64,000 nucleotides of DNA from assembly GCA_024653205.1 (NCBI GenBank), contig JANLFO010000010.1:19828-83827 (forward strand). Direction: 5' to 3'. How positions within the stretch are numbered: the stretch's first letter is position 1; every line of letters begins with the position of its first letter. Positions 41,326-50,825 of this stretch are shown piece after piece. The translations under genes were made by a program, and so were the position numbers. A model generated the notes under the pieces. The model searched no databases. It saw only the letters and a program-made list of their open reading frames with translations, and was not told the DNA's origin. The stretch is from Clostridia bacterium (lineage in GTDB: Bacteria > Bacillota > DSM-521 > Neomoorellales > SLTJ01).

Positions 41326-42507
41326 GTGTGGTGGCCGGAATTGGAACCGGAACTGGCGGCCCGCAGGACCCAGGGGCTGTACCGCACCCTGGTGCCGCTC
41401 CTGGCCCGGCAGGGCCCGTGGGTCATCCTGGAGGGGAAGAAGGTCCTTAACCTCTGCTCCAACGATTACCTCGGCCTGGCCGGGCACCCGCGCCTGGCCG
41501 AAGCCTGCGCCCGGGCCGCCCGCGATTGGGGAGCGGGGGCGGCGGCCTCTCGGCTGGTATCCGGCGATCTGGCCCTTCACGAGCAGTTAGAAGACAAGCT
41601 GGCCCGCTTTAAGGGCACGGAAACGGCCCTGCTCTACAGCTCCGGGTACCAGGCCAACCTGGGCGTGATCGCCACCTTGATGAGGGAAGGCGATCTCATC
41701 CTCAGCGACGCCCTCAACCACGCCAGCCTGATCGACGCCTGCCGCCTGAGCCGCGCCCGCGTCCTTATATACCGCCACCGGGACCTGAACCACCTGGAGG
41801 ACCTCCTGCGGGCCCACCGTTCCTACCGCCGCAAGCTCATCGTGACCGACGGTGTCTTCAGCATGGACGGCGACCTGGCCCCCCTCCCCGGGCTGCTGGA
41901 GCTGGCCGCCGGGTACGGAGCGGGCCTGTACGTGGACGACGCCCACGCCACCGGTGTGCTGGGCGCCGCGGGCAGGGGCGCGGCGGAGCATTTCGGGCTC
42001 GACCCCCGTCGCCTTCTCATCATGGGCACCCTGAGCAAGGCCCTGGGCGGATTCGGCGCCTTCCTGGCCGGTCCGGAGGTGGTGCGCTCCTACCTGGTGA
42101 ACTTCAGCCGGCCGCTCCTCTACACCACCGCACCCCCGCCGCCCATGGTGGCCGTGGCCCTGGAGGCGTTGGAAGTGCTGCAGGAGGAGCCCTGGCGGCG
42201 CCAGCGTCTCTGGGAACTCACCGCCTGGTTCCGCACCGAGCTCCGCCGGGCGGGCTTCAACACCCTGGATAGCGAAACCCCCATAATTCCCGTGGTGGTG
42301 GGAGAAGCGGAGCCCACCCTGACGCTGGCCGGGGAACTGCTGCGGCAGGGCATATTCCTTCAGGCCATGCGGCCTCCCACCGTGCCCCCCGGCTCCAGCC
42401 GGCTGCGGCTGTCTCTCACCGCCGCCCACACCCGGGAAGACCTGGAGCGCGCCCTGGACGCCCTGGTAACGGCGGCGAAAAAGCTCAACCTTATACCGGG
42501 AGGCTAG
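41326..42507 (+). CDS. bioF: 8-amino-7-oxononanoate synthase
   Basis: 393 residues, a PLP-dependent alpha-oxoamine synthase. The [13 protein letters not shown] start, [24 protein letters not shown] and the PLP lysine in [15 protein letters not shown] are present. It condenses pimeloyl-CoA (or pimeloyl-ACP) with alanine. GTG start with AAAGGAGAAA upstream, 18 bases after bioB. In an organism that makes pimeloyl-type CoA esters during aromatic breakdown the precursor could come from that route, since no bioC/bioH/bioW gene is seen here; that is speculative. Confidence 0.96.
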   Translation: MWWPELEPELAARRTQGLYRTLVPLLARQGPWVILEGKKVLNLCSNDYLGLAGHPRLAEACARAARDWGAGAAASRLVSGDLALHEQLEDKLARFKGTETALLYSSGYQANLGVIATLMREGDLILSDALNHASLIDACRLSRARVLIYRHRDLNHLEDLLRAHRSYRRKLIVTDGVFSMDGDLAPLPGLLELAAGYGAGLYVDDAHATGVLGAAGRGAAEHFGLDPRRLLIMGTLSKALGGFGAFLAGPEVVRSYLVNFSRPLLYTTAPPPPMVAVALEALEVLQEEPWRRQRLWELTAWFRTELRRAGFNTLDSETPIIPVVVGEAEPTLTLAGELLRQGIFLQAMRPPTVPPGSSRLRLSLTAAHTREDLERALDALVTAAKKLNLIPGG

Positions 42508-42511
42508 GATC

Positions 42512-43873
42512 ATGTCCGATCGCACCGGGCATTTGGCCCAAATGGATCACCGCTACCTCTGGCACCCCTTTACCCATCTCTCGGAGTGGCTCGCCGTGCC
42601 GCCCCTGATCGTCGAGAGGGCCGAGGGAGTGTATCTGTACGATACCGAAGGCCGGCGCTACCTGGACGGGGTTTCCTCCCTGTGGGTCAACATACACGGG
42701 CACAACCGGGCGGAAATCAATCGGGCCATAACGGACCAGCTGGGCCGGGTGGCCCACAGCACCTTACTGGGCCTGGCCAACCCGCCCGCCGTAGAGCTCG
42801 CCGCCCGTCTGGTGGCCCTGGCTCCGGGCCGCCTGAGCCGGGTCTTCTACTCCGATACCGGGGCCTGCGCGGTGGAAATCGCCCTGAAGATGGCCTTTCA
42901 GTACTGGCAGAACCTCGGGCAGAGGCGTAGAATCAAGTTCCTGGCCCTGGAAAATGCCTACCACGGCGATACGGTGGGCAGCATGAGCGTGGGCGACATG
43001 TCTCTGTACTACGACCTCTATCGTCCCCTGCTCTTCGAGGTCCTTCGGGCGCCCTCGCCTTACTGCTACCGCTGCTCCCTGGGGCGGGAACCCCAAACCT
43101 GCGGACTGGCCTGCGCCGACGAACTCGGGCGCCTGCTGGCCGCCCACGCCGAAGAGGTGGCGGCGGTGATCCTGGAACCGCTGGTTCAGGGGGCGGCGGG
43201 AATGATCGTCGCCCCTCCCGGCTACCTCAAAAAGGTGGAGCAGTACTGCCGGCAGTACGGGGTGCTCCTGATCTGCGATGAGGTGGCCACCGGGTTCGGC
43301 CGGACGGGCAGGATGTTCGCCTGCGAGCACGAAGGGGTGGAGCCGGACCTCATGGCCGTGGCCAAGGGGATCACCGGCGGCTACCTGCCCCTGGCCGCCA
43401 CCCTGGCCACGGAAGAGATATTCCGCGCCTTCGTCGGCGGTCCGGAAAAGACCCTGTACCACGGGCACACCTACACCGGCAATCCCCTGGCCTGCGCCGC
43501 CGCCCTGGCCAGCCTGGACCTCTTCGAAAAGGAGCGCACGCTGGAGAAGCTGGGTCCCAAGATCGGGCTCCTGAGCCGGCTCCTGGCCCCGCTGAAGGAG
43601 CATCCCCACGTGGGAGAAGTGCGCCAGAAGGGATTCATGGTGGGCATAGAACTGGTGGCCGACAAATCCCGGTGCCGGCCCTACCCGCCCCAGGCGCGCA
43701 TCGGGCACCGGGTCTGCATGCAGTGCCGGCCGAAGGGAGTAATCATCCGGCCCCTGGGAGACGTAGTGGTGCTGATGCCGCCCCTGGTAATTGAAGAGCC
43801 GGAACTGCGGCGCCTGGTAGCCGCGGTGGCCGAGGCCGTAGACGAAGTCTGCGGGCGGGGGGATGGGGCTTGA
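42512..43873 (+). CDS. bioA: Adenosylmethionine-8-amino-7-oxononanoate aminotransferase
   Basis: 453 residues of class III aminotransferase. [10 protein letters not shown] near the N-terminus, [43 protein letters not shown] and the PLP lysine in [15 protein letters not shown] identify BioA. It transfers an amino group from SAM to make 7,8-diaminononanoate. It starts 4 bases after bioF, with GGGAGG upstream, and its stop overlaps the bioD start. Confidence 0.97.
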   Translation: MSDRTGHLAQMDHRYLWHPFTHLSEWLAVPPLIVERAEGVYLYDTEGRRYLDGVSSLWVNIHGHNRAEINRAITDQLGRVAHSTLLGLANPPAVELAARLVALAPGRLSRVFYSDTGACAVEIALKMAFQYWQNLGQRRRIKFLALENAYHGDTVGSMSVGDMSLYYDLYRPLLFEVLRAPSPYCYRCSLGREPQTCGLACADELGRLLAAHAEEVAAVILEPLVQGAAGMIVAPPGYLKKVEQYCRQYGVLLICDEVATGFGRTGRMFACEHEGVEPDLMAVAKGITGGYLPLAATLATEEIFRAFVGGPEKTLYHGHTYTGNPLACAAALASLDLFEKERTLEKLGPKIGLLSRLLAPLKEHPHVGEVRQKGFMVGIELVADKSRCRPYPPQARIGHRVCMQCRPKGVIIRPLGDVVVLMPPLVIEEPELRRLVAAVAEAVDEVCGRGDGA

Positions 43874-44580
43874 AACCCGGCCTCTTCGTTACCGGCACCG
43901 ATACCGGCGTGGGCAAAACCCTGGTTACGGGTCTTCTGGCGGCAGGGCTTAAGGCCCGGGGACTGGACGTAGGGGTAATGAAGCCCCTGGAGACCGGCTG
44001 CGCCGCCGATGAGGGGGACATGCGGCCGGAGGACGCCCTTTACCTGCGGCAGATGGCCGGGGTGCAGGACGAACTTGACCTCATCTGCCCCTATCGCCTG
44101 CGCGACCCCCTGGCCCCGGGCGTGGCCGCGGAAGAGGAAGGGGTAGAGGTTAACCTTATCGTCATAAGGAAGGCTTATCAGGAACTGGCACAGAGGCACG
44201 AATTCCTGCTGGTGGAATCCGCAGGGGGATTGCTCGTTCCCCTGAGCGGCGAGCTTCTTACTCCCCACCTCATAAAGGTTCTGGACCTCCCGGTGCTGGT
44301 AGTGGCGCGCAACCGGCTGGGCACGGTCAATCACACCCTGCTCACGGTCAACGAAGCCCGCCGGTGGGGGCTGACGGTGGCCGGGGTGCTCCTCAACCGT
44401 TGTGAGCCCCAGCCCGACCTCTCGGTCCAAAGCAACGCCCGGGTCCTGGAAAAGTTCCTTCCGGTGCCGCTATGGGGAGAAGTCCCTTACTTGACCCAGC
44501 TTCCGGACCGTGAGCAGGCGGCCCGGCTGGCGCAAGAGGTGCTGTTGCCGGTGCTGGAATGGTGTGTTAGGATAGGATAA
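43870..44580 (+). CDS. bioD: Dethiobiotin synthetase
   Basis: 236 residues. P-loop GTDTGVGKT at residues 9-17, KPLETGC near 40, VESAGGLLVPL and VARNRLGTVNHTLLT are BioD hallmarks. ATP-dependent closure of the ureido ring. TTG start overlaps the bioA stop (TTGA), so translation is probably coupled. The queD gene begins about 100 bases further on, after a copy of the dispersed repeat. Confidence 0.96.
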   Translation: MKPGLFVTGTDTGVGKTLVTGLLAAGLKARGLDVGVMKPLETGCAADEGDMRPEDALYLRQMAGVQDELDLICPYRLRDPLAPGVAAEEEGVEVNLIVIRKAYQELAQRHEFLLVESAGGLLVPLSGELLTPHLIKVLDLPVLVVARNRLGTVNHTLLTVNEARRWGLTVAGVLLNRCEPQPDLSVQSNARVLEKFLPVPLWGEVPYLTQLPDREQAARLAQEVLLPVLEWCVRIG

Positions 44581-44590
44581 AGTGAGGCCG

Positions 44591-44653
44591 CGAGACGGCC
44601 CGATCGGTGAACCGCCACTGCGAGGGGGAACCAGGACTGTCGGCAGAACAGAG
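44591..44653. repeat. Dispersed intergenic repeat, copy 3
   Basis: GATCGGT...GAGGGGGAACCAGGACTG-CGGCAGAA matches the arm of the element at 15265-15513 in inverted orientation. It lies between bioD and queD. Confidence 0.65.
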
Positions 44654-44678
44654 TATGAAACCGGAAGAGGTCCAGGCG

Positions 44679-45185
44679 ATGGAGTTCAGCCTGACCGTAG
44701 GTTTCACCTTCGAGGCCGCCCACTGTCTGCCGGAACACCGCGGCGAGTGCTCCCGGCTGCACGGTCACAGCTACCGCCTGGAAGTGACGGTCAGCGGACC
44801 GGTGGGTCCGGACGGGATGGTGGTAGACTTCGGCCGGCTAAAGCAGTTGGTGCGGGAGACGGTGATCGACCGGGTGGATCACCGTTACCTGAACGAGCTC
44901 TACCCCTTTGCGCCCACCTGCGAGAACCTGGCCCTCCGCTTCTGGCAGGACCTGCAGGAGGCACTGCGCGCCTACCCCCGCCTGAAACTGAGCGAGCTGG
45001 TACTGTGGGAGACGCCGGACGCCCGGGTCAGACTGGCCCGGGCCGCGCCGGCGCCCCGCCCGGGTGCCTGCGGGGCGGCCCGGCAAGAGCCCGAAGCGAT
45101 GGCACTTCGATCCGCGAAACGATCGGTACGGGGACGAGGACTGCCGGCAAAATGCGGGGGCCCTCCGGAGGGGAACAAGGCTTGA
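44679..45185 (+). CDS. queD: 6-carboxy-tetrahydropterin synthase with a repeat-derived C-terminal tail
   Basis: 168 residues from the ATG at 44679 (AGAGG 8 bases upstream). QueD zinc histidines are in FEAAHCLPEH and RLHGHSY, with DFGRLKQLV, DHRYLNEL and PTCENLALRFW; it converts dihydroneopterin triphosphate to 6-carboxy-tetrahydropterin for queuosine. Family members end at about 120-140 residues. Here homology stops near ELVLWETPDARVRLAR, and the last 35 or so residues (EAMALRSAKRSVRGRG...) are encoded by a copy of the dispersed intergenic repeat. The stop overlaps the queE start. An upstream ATG at 44655 is a less likely start. Confidence 0.9.
   Translation: MEFSLTVGFTFEAAHCLPEHRGECSRLHGHSYRLEVTVSGPVGPDGMVVDFGRLKQLVRETVIDRVDHRYLNELYPFAPTCENLALRFWQDLQEALRAYPRLKLSELVLWETPDARVRLARAAPAPRPGACGAARQEPEAMALRSAKRSVRGRGLPAKCGGPPEGNKA
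45091..45165. repeat. Dispersed intergenic repeat, copy 4 (inside the queD reading frame)
   Basis: CGAAACGATCGGTACGGGG-ACGAGGACTGCCGGC lines up with copies 2 and 3 in the same orientation as copy 3. Here the repeat is translated as the end of QueD, and the DNA just behind it supplies the queE ribosome-binding site. Confidence 0.65.
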
Positions 45186-45844
45186 GAGTCAAAGAGGTTT
45201 TCCTTTCCCTACAGGGAGAATCGACTTCGGCGGGCCTGCCTACGGTGTTCGTGCGCTTCGTCGGCTGCAACCTCCGCTGCCGCTACTGCGACACCCGCTA
45301 CGCCTACGAAGGAGGGAGCCCGGCCGCGCCGGAAGAAATTCTGGCCGCCGTTTCCGCCTTCCCGGTTCGGCGGGTATGCCTTACCGGCGGCGAGCCCCTG
45401 CTGCAACCGGCCGAGGAACTGCAGCGGCTGCTGGATTTTCTTGCCGGCTGGGAGGTTTCCGTGGAAACCAACGGGTCTCTCCCCCTGGATACGGTAAGGC
45501 TCGGCCCGGGGCACCGCTGGATCATGGACCTCAAGTGCCCGGGCTCGGGGGAAGTGGAGGCCAACCGGTGGGAGAACCTGGAACTTCTGTCCCCGCAAGA
45601 CGAGGTAAAGTTCGTGGTGAGTTCCCACGAAGACTATGCCTGGGCCCGGGAGGTAATACGCACGCGGGGTTTTCCTCCGGGAGCCAGGACTCTGCTGTCC
45701 CCGGCCTGGCCGGATCTGGACCCCCGCGATCTGGCCTCCTGGATGCTCAGCGACGGGCTGGACGCACGGCTGCAGATTCAGCTCCACAAAGTGATCTTCG
45801 GTCCTGAAGGCGAAAGGAGCCTACCATGGCGGGCAAGGTTGTAG
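45182..45844 (+). CDS. queE: 7-carboxy-7-deazaguanine synthase
   Basis: 220 residues. Radical-SAM enzyme with the motif CNLRCRYCDTRYAYEGG, preceded by SLQGESTSAGLPTVFVRFVG, and TGGEPLLQ and VETNGSLPL, all typical of QueE. It makes 7-carboxy-7-deazaguanine from carboxy-tetrahydropterin. TTG start with GGAGGGG 8 bases upstream, overlapping the queD stop. Ends inside the first codons of queC. Confidence 0.94.
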   Translation: MRVKEVFLSLQGESTSAGLPTVFVRFVGCNLRCRYCDTRYAYEGGSPAAPEEILAAVSAFPVRRVCLTGGEPLLQPAEELQRLLDFLAGWEVSVETNGSLPLDTVRLGPGHRWIMDLKCPGSGEVEANRWENLELLSPQDEVKFVVSSHEDYAWAREVIRTRGFPPGARTLLSPAWPDLDPRDLASWMLSDGLDARLQIQLHKVIFGPEGERSLPWRARL

Positions 45845-46554
45845 TGGTGCTTTCCGGGGGCTTAGACTCTACCACCTGCATGGCCATAGCCCGGGCGGCG
45901 GGAGAGGACATTTATCCCGTAACCTTCACCTACGGCCAGAAGCACGAGGTGGAACTGGAGGCCGCCCGCCGGGTGGCCGAATTCTACGGCGTCGGCCGGC
46001 GCCACCGGCTCGTCGACCTCCGCGGCCTGTTTTCGGGTTCCTCGCTGACCGATCCGGACAAGGAGGTCCCCACTAACCGCAGCGCAGAAGAAATGGCGCG
46101 GGATATCCCTTCTACTTACGTCCCCGCCCGCAATACCGTCTTCCTGGCCCTGGCCCTGGCCGTGGCCGAACCCCTGGGAGCGGAAGCCATCTACATCGGG
46201 GTGAACGCCGTGGACTTCTCCGGCTATCCCGACTGCCGCCCGGAGTTCATTCGGGCCTTCCAGGAGGTAATCAACCAGGGTACCGCGGCCGGCACCCGGG
46301 GAGAGGGGATACAGATCCGGGCGCCCCTGCTCAGGCTGAGCAAGGCGGAGATCATAAGACGCGGAATCGCGTTGGGCGCCCCTTACCACCTGACGTACTC
46401 CTGTTATATGGGAACCGTGCCCTCCTGCGGGGTGTGCGACGCCTGCCGGCTGCGCCAAAAGGGGTTCCGGGACGCCGGAGTGGCGGACCCCATCCCCTAC
46501 CGGTCCCCGGCGCCGGGCCGGGAGTCCTGCGGTTACCGGGGAGGAGAACCGTGA
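45826..46554 (+). CDS. queC: 7-cyano-7-deazaguanine synthase
   Basis: 242 residues. ATP-pyrophosphatase P-loop VVLSGGLDSTT at the N-terminus, TFTYGQKHEVELE, PARNTVFLALALA, AVDFSGYPDCRPEF and the zinc site SCGVCDACRLRQKGF. It converts carboxy-deazaguanine to preQ0. With queD and queE it gives the preQ0 pathway; queF and tgt are not in the window. Overlaps queE by 19 bases and the polA start by 4. Confidence 0.97.
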   Translation: MAGKVVVVLSGGLDSTTCMAIARAAGEDIYPVTFTYGQKHEVELEAARRVAEFYGVGRRHRLVDLRGLFSGSSLTDPDKEVPTNRSAEEMARDIPSTYVPARNTVFLALALAVAEPLGAEAIYIGVNAVDFSGYPDCRPEFIRAFQEVINQGTAAGTRGEGIQIRAPLLRLSKAEIIRRGIALGAPYHLTYSCYMGTVPSCGVCDACRLRQKGFRDAGVADPIPYRSPAPGRESCGYRGGEP

Positions 46555-49187
46555 GGGGCAAGCTCCTGCTTCTGGACGGCAACAGCCTGCTTCACCGGGC
46601 CTTTCATGCCCTTCCGCCCCTGGCTACCCGCCAGGGCACCCCTACCGGGGCCGTCTACGGGTTTACCGCCATGCTGCTCAAGGCCCTGGAGCAGGAGAAG
46701 CCCACCCACGTGGCCGTGGCCTTCGACAAGGGCCGGATAACCTTCCGGCACGAACAGTACCGCGATTACAAGGGCCAGCGTCCGCCCACCCCGGAGGAGC
46801 TGCGGCCGCAGTTCGACCTGGCCAAGCGGATTCTCGGCGCCCTGAACATCCCCTATTTCGAACTCGAAGGATACGAGGCCGACGATCTCATCGGCACCCT
46901 GGCCGGCCGGGCGGAAGAGGCGGGAATGGAAAGCGTGATCCTCACCGCCGACCGCGACTGCCTGCAGCTGGTGTCCGCCTCCACCCGGGCCCTCCTGACC
47001 AAGAAAGGGATCTCGCAGCTCGCCGTCTACGACCCGGAGACTCTGGCCGGGGAATTGGGCATCCGGCCCGAGCAGGTTACCGACCTCAAGGCCCTGATGG
47101 GAGACCCTTCCGACAACATCCCCGGCGTTCCGGGCATAGGGGAAAAGACGGCCCTCCGCCTGGTGCGGGAATACGGAAGCGTGGAGGATCTCCTGGCCCG
47201 GCTTTCCCGCGTCTCACCTTCCTCCCTGGCGGAGAAACTGGCCGCCCACGCCGACCAGATCAGGCTGAGCAAGGAACTGGCCACCATCTGCCGCCGGGTC
47301 CCACTGGAGGTAGACTGGGAAGGCTGCCGCCACCGCCCGCCCAACCGGCAGGAACTGCTGGCCGTGTTCCGGGAACTGGAGTTCCGGAGCTTCCTGAAGG
47401 CCGTCCCTGCCGAGGAAGAAGAACCTCCGGCGCGGGCCGAGGCAGCCTCCCGGCCGTGGCAGGTCCTGAATTCCCCCCAGCAGGTGGCCGAATACCTGAC
47501 CCAGATACGACACCGGGGCCGGGGAGCCCTGTCCCTGGTCTGGGAAGGCCGCGACTACTTCCACGGCCGTATAGTCGCCCTGGGGCTGGCCTGCCCGGGC
47601 GCGCTCCCGGCCGGCTTCGCCCTCTCTCAGGGCGAGCCCTGGCCGGTGCTGGCCGAAGCGCTGGCACGGAACGATAACCTGTTCATAGCCCACAACGCCA
47701 AGGCGGCCATGGTAAGCCTGGCCCGCCTGGGCCTGCCCCTGTGGTGGCCGGCCGGCGACACCCTGCTGATGGCCTATCTCCGGGAGCCCGGTGCCGCCGA
47801 GTACTCCCTGGAGGAACTGGCGGAGAAGGAACTGGGGCGTCCGCCGGTTTCCGGGCCGCCGGAAGAGACTGCCGCCCTGAATGCGGAAGCGGTTCTGGAT
47901 CTGGCCGCCGCCATGGAGCCCCAGATCGGACTGCTGGAAATGGAGGAACTGTACCGGCAGGTGGAACTCCCGCTCACCCGGGTACTGGCGCACATGGAGC
48001 TGGCGGGAATAAAAGTGGACGGGGAGCGGCTGCGGGCCCTGGGCGAAGAACTGGCCGCGGGCATGAAGGCGGTGGCCGAAGAGATCTACGCCCTGGCAGG
48101 CGAAGCCTTCAACCTCAATTCTCCCCGGCAGCTGGGTTACATTCTTTTCGAGAAGCTGGGCCTGCCCCGCGGCCGCAAGACCAAGACCGGCTATTCTACC
48201 AGCGCCGAGGTACTGGAAGAGCTGGCCGCCAGGCATCCCATCGCCGCCAGGATCCTGGAGTACCGGCAGCTGATGAAGCTGAAGTCCACCTACGTCGACG
48301 GGCTCAAACCCCTGATCGACCCCGCTACGGGCAAGATCCACACCACCTTCCACCAGACCATCACCGCCACCGGCCGGCTGAGCAGTGCCGAGCCCAACCT
48401 CCAGAACATTCCCGTTCGCCTGGAGCTGGGCCGGCGCCTGCGCCTCGCCTTCGGTCCCTCCGCCCCCGACCGGGTCATACTGGCCGCCGACTACTCTCAA
48501 ATCGAGCTTCGGGTCCTGGCCCACATATCCGGGGACGAGGGGTTGATCGCCGCCTTTCACCGGGGCGAGGACATACACACTCGGACCGCCTGCGAGGTCT
48601 TCGGGGTGACCCCTGCCGAGGTAACCTCGGAGATGCGGCGCCGGGCCAAGGCGGTCAACTTCGGGATCGTCTACGGGATCAGCGACTACGGGCTGGCCAG
48701 GGATCTCGGCATCGGCCGGCAGGAGGCCCGGGAATACATCGAGCGCTACTTCCGCCGCTATCCCGGAGTGAAGCGCTACGTGGAGGAAGCGGTGGCCCGT
48801 GCCCGGGAAAACGGCTACGTAACCACCCTGCTCAACCGGCGGCGCTACCTCCCCGACCTCTTCAGCCGTGACCCGGCCACGCGCGGCTTTGGCGAGCGCA
48901 CGGCCATGAATACCCCCATACAGGGGAGCGCGGCGGACATCATCAAGATGGCCATGCTTCGGATCTACCGCGCGCTGCAGGAGCAAGGGCTGAAGACGGA
49001 AATGATACTTCAGGTGCACGACGAACTCATCTTCGAAGCCCCCGAGCCAGAACTGCCCCGGGTGGCCGAACTGGTGAGGCACCACATGGAAAACGCCTTT
49101 CCCCTGCGGGTGCCCCTGGTGGTGGAACTCAAGTACGGACCGAACTGGTACGAACTCAAACCCTGGCCGGGGGAGGACCGCGTCTAG
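46551..49187 (+). CDS. polA: DNA polymerase I (active 5'-3' exonuclease, inactive proofreading domain)
   Basis: 878 residues from the GTG at 46551 (GGGGAGGAG upstream). The 5'-3' exonuclease (1-290) has LLLDGNSLLHRAF, YEADDLIGTLA, TADRDCLQLV and GIPGIGEKTA-like VPGIGEKTA. The middle domain (about 300-480) lacks the DxE and other acidic residues of a 3'-5' exonuclease (ALSLVWEGRDY at that place), as in Taq-like enzymes. The polymerase domain has DYSQIELRVLAH, RRRAKAVNFGIVYGISDYGLA and LQVHDELIFE. Translationally coupled to queC, an unusual operon partner, and followed directly by mutM. Confidence 0.97.
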   Translation: MRGKLLLLDGNSLLHRAFHALPPLATRQGTPTGAVYGFTAMLLKALEQEKPTHVAVAFDKGRITFRHEQYRDYKGQRPPTPEELRPQFDLAKRILGALNIPYFELEGYEADDLIGTLAGRAEEAGMESVILTADRDCLQLVSASTRALLTKKGISQLAVYDPETLAGELGIRPEQVTDLKALMGDPSDNIPGVPGIGEKTALRLVREYGSVEDLLARLSRVSPSSLAEKLAAHADQIRLSKELATICRRVPLEVDWEGCRHRPPNRQELLAVFRELEFRSFLKAVPAEEEEPPARAEAASRPWQVLNSPQQVAEYLTQIRHRGRGALSLVWEGRDYFHGRIVALGLACPGALPAGFALSQGEPWPVLAEALARNDNLFIAHNAKAAMVSLARLGLPLWWPAGDTLLMAYLREPGAAEYSLEELAEKELGRPPVSGPPEETAALNAEAVLDLAAAMEPQIGLLEMEELYRQVELPLTRVLAHMELAGIKVDGERLRALGEELAAGMKAVAEEIYALAGEAFNLNSPRQLGYILFEKLGLPRGRKTKTGYSTSAEVLEELAARHPIAARILEYRQLMKLKSTYVDGLKPLIDPATGKIHTTFHQTITATGRLSSAEPNLQNIPVRLELGRRLRLAFGPSAPDRVILAADYSQIELRVLAHISGDEGLIAAFHRGEDIHTRTACEVFGVTPAEVTSEMRRRAKAVNFGIVYGISDYGLARDLGIGRQEAREYIERYFRRYPGVKRYVEEAVARARENGYVTTLLNRRRYLPDLFSRDPATRGFGERTAMNTPIQGSAADIIKMAMLRIYRALQEQGLKTEMILQVHDELIFEAPEPELPRVAELVRHHMENAFPLRVPLVVELKYGPNWYELKPWPGEDRV

Positions 49188-50009
49188 GTGCCCGAGCTGC
49201 CCGAAGTGGAAACCATTCGCCGCACCCTCGCGCCCCGGGTGGTGGGACAGGCGGTGCTGGAGGCAACGGTTTACGACGACAAGACCCTGGCCCTGCCATC
49301 ACCTCCCGAGTTCACCCGGCGCATGGCCGGGACCCGTCTCGTGTCCCTGGAGCGCCGGGGCAAGTACCTGCTCTTCGGCCTGGCTCCGGAGGGAGTGCTG
49401 GTGGCGCACCTGGGCATGAGCGGTCAGCTCCTGTGGCAGCCCGGGTTTTGCGGCCCGGACCGGCACACGCGCGCCGTCTGGAAACTGGAACGGGGGTACC
49501 TCGTTTTCCGGGACCCGAGGCGGTTCGGCCGGCTTTGGCTCCTGTCAGACGGCGAAACGGCCAGGATCGGGGGGCTGGCCGGACTGGGACCGGAACCCCT
49601 GCCCGACATGCCCGATCCGGAGGCTCTCTTCGCCCCGGTAGCCGGCCGGCGCCGCCCGTTAAAGGCTCTCCTGCTGGACCAGCGGTTCCTGGCCGGCATA
49701 GGGAACATCTATGCCGACGAGATACTCTTCCGCGCCGGGCTGGACCCGCGCCGCCCGGTATCGAGCCTTAGCCCGGAGGAAAGGCAGAGGCTCTTAGCCG
49801 CCATCCCGGAGGTGCTCCGAGAAGCGCTGGAGCACGGAGGAACCAGCGTGCGCGACTACGTGGACGGGCAAGGCAGGGAGGGGGAGCACCAGGCGTTTCT
49901 GCGCGTCTACGGCCGGGCCGGCCTCCCTTGTACCGTGTGCGGGGAATCAATCTTGCGGGTCAGGATAGCCGGCCGCGGCACCCATTTCTGTCCCCGCTGC
50001 CAGACTTAG
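49188..50009 (+). CDS. mutM: Formamidopyrimidine-DNA glycosylase
   Basis: 273 residues. Starts GTG-PELPEVETIRR with the catalytic Pro2 and Glu3, VAHLGMSGQLL, FLAGIGNIYADEILF and the C-terminal zinc finger CTVCG...CPRC. It removes 8-oxoguanine and ring-opened purines and cuts the AP site. The start codon lies directly after the polA stop, so repair synthesis and lesion removal are genetically coupled. Confidence 0.97.
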   Translation: MPELPEVETIRRTLAPRVVGQAVLEATVYDDKTLALPSPPEFTRRMAGTRLVSLERRGKYLLFGLAPEGVLVAHLGMSGQLLWQPGFCGPDRHTRAVWKLERGYLVFRDPRRFGRLWLLSDGETARIGGLAGLGPEPLPDMPDPEALFAPVAGRRRPLKALLLDQRFLAGIGNIYADEILFRAGLDPRRPVSSLSPEERQRLLAAIPEVLREALEHGGTSVRDYVDGQGREGEHQAFLRVYGRAGLPCTVCGESILRVRIAGRGTHFCPRCQT

Positions 50010-50055
50010 ATCGCAAGTAGCATGGGTGGGTAAGCTGTCAGGCAGTCGAGGGACT

Positions 50056-50092
50056 TAGTTATCCCCGTTTTTTGCCGGCAGTCCTGGTAGGA
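50056..50092. repeat. Dispersed intergenic repeat, copy 5 (terminal part only)
   Basis: GTTATCCCCG-tttttt-GCCGGCAGTCCTGGT matches the outer end of the 15265-15513 element. Confidence 0.6.
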
Positions 50093-50155
50093 TTGCCGGC
50101 AGGGCAGACTGTGGATACATCAGGTCGAGGGAGGGATCTGGCTCCCACACCGGCC

Positions 50156-50797
50156 ATGTTCGTAATAGGTCTGACCGGAGGCATAGCCAGCGGCAAGAGC
50201 ACGGTGAGCCGCATGCTGGCCCGCCTGGGGGCGGTCATCGTGGACGCCGACGTCCTGGCGCGGGAAATCGTCAGACCGGGGCGGCCCGCCTGGCGGGACA
50301 TCGTGCGTCACTTCGGCCGGGAAATCCTGCGACCGGACGGAGAGCTTGACCGCAAAGCTCTCGCCCGCCGCATTTTCGGCGACCCGGAGACCCGGCAGCT
50401 GCTCAACCGGCTTACCCACCCCAGGGTGGTGGAGCAAACCGCGGCCATTTTGGAAAGTCTGGCCCGAGAGGGCAGGTGCCGGGTGGCGGTGGTGGACGCG
50501 GCTCTCTTTTTCGAGGCAGGAATGGAGCGCCTGGTGGACGAAGTTTGGGTAGTAAAGGTCTCCGAAGAAACCCAGATCAGACGTCTCGTGGAACGGGACG
50601 GGCTTTCGCCGGAAGAGGCCCGACAGCGCCTGGCCGCCCAGATGCCCCTGGAGGAAAGGCTCAGGCGCGCCCACCGGGTAATCGACAACGAAGGCCCGGA
50701 GGAACAAACCTGGCGTCAGGTGCTGGCCTTGTGGCGAGAGGCGGTCGGAAACGGGGCCGAAGGCGACGTCGGCGCAAACGATCTCTCGGGGCGATGA
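50156..50797 (+). CDS. coaE: Dephospho-CoA kinase
   Basis: 213 residues from the ATG at 50156. P-loop GLTGGIASGKSTV, DADVLAREIV, LTHPRVV and VVDAALFFEAGMERLVDEVWVV are diagnostic. Last step of coenzyme A synthesis; the step before it (coaD) is encoded 7 kb to the right. The ribosome-binding site (GAGGGAGGGA) lies rather far upstream, so a slightly earlier non-ATG start is possible. Confidence 0.95.
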   Translation: MFVIGLTGGIASGKSTVSRMLARLGAVIVDADVLAREIVRPGRPAWRDIVRHFGREILRPDGELDRKALARRIFGDPETRQLLNRLTHPRVVEQTAAILESLAREGRCRVAVVDAALFFEAGMERLVDEVWVVKVSEETQIRRLVERDGLSPEEARQRLAAQMPLEERLRRAHRVIDNEGPEEQTWRQVLALWREAVGNGAEGDVGANDLSGR

Positions 50798-50825
50798 AAC
50801 CCGAGAACCCGAAGGAGTGAGACCC

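Noticed and set aside
40246..41580. A 444-codon open frame antisense to bioB/bioF
   Set aside because: Its product is rich in Gly, Gln, Arg and Pro with no recognisable motif; it is a by-product of high-GC codon usage opposite two certain genes. The same applies to long antisense frames under polA (47214-49085), dnaE (60092-61666) and the acyl-CoA dehydrogenase (9918-11411).
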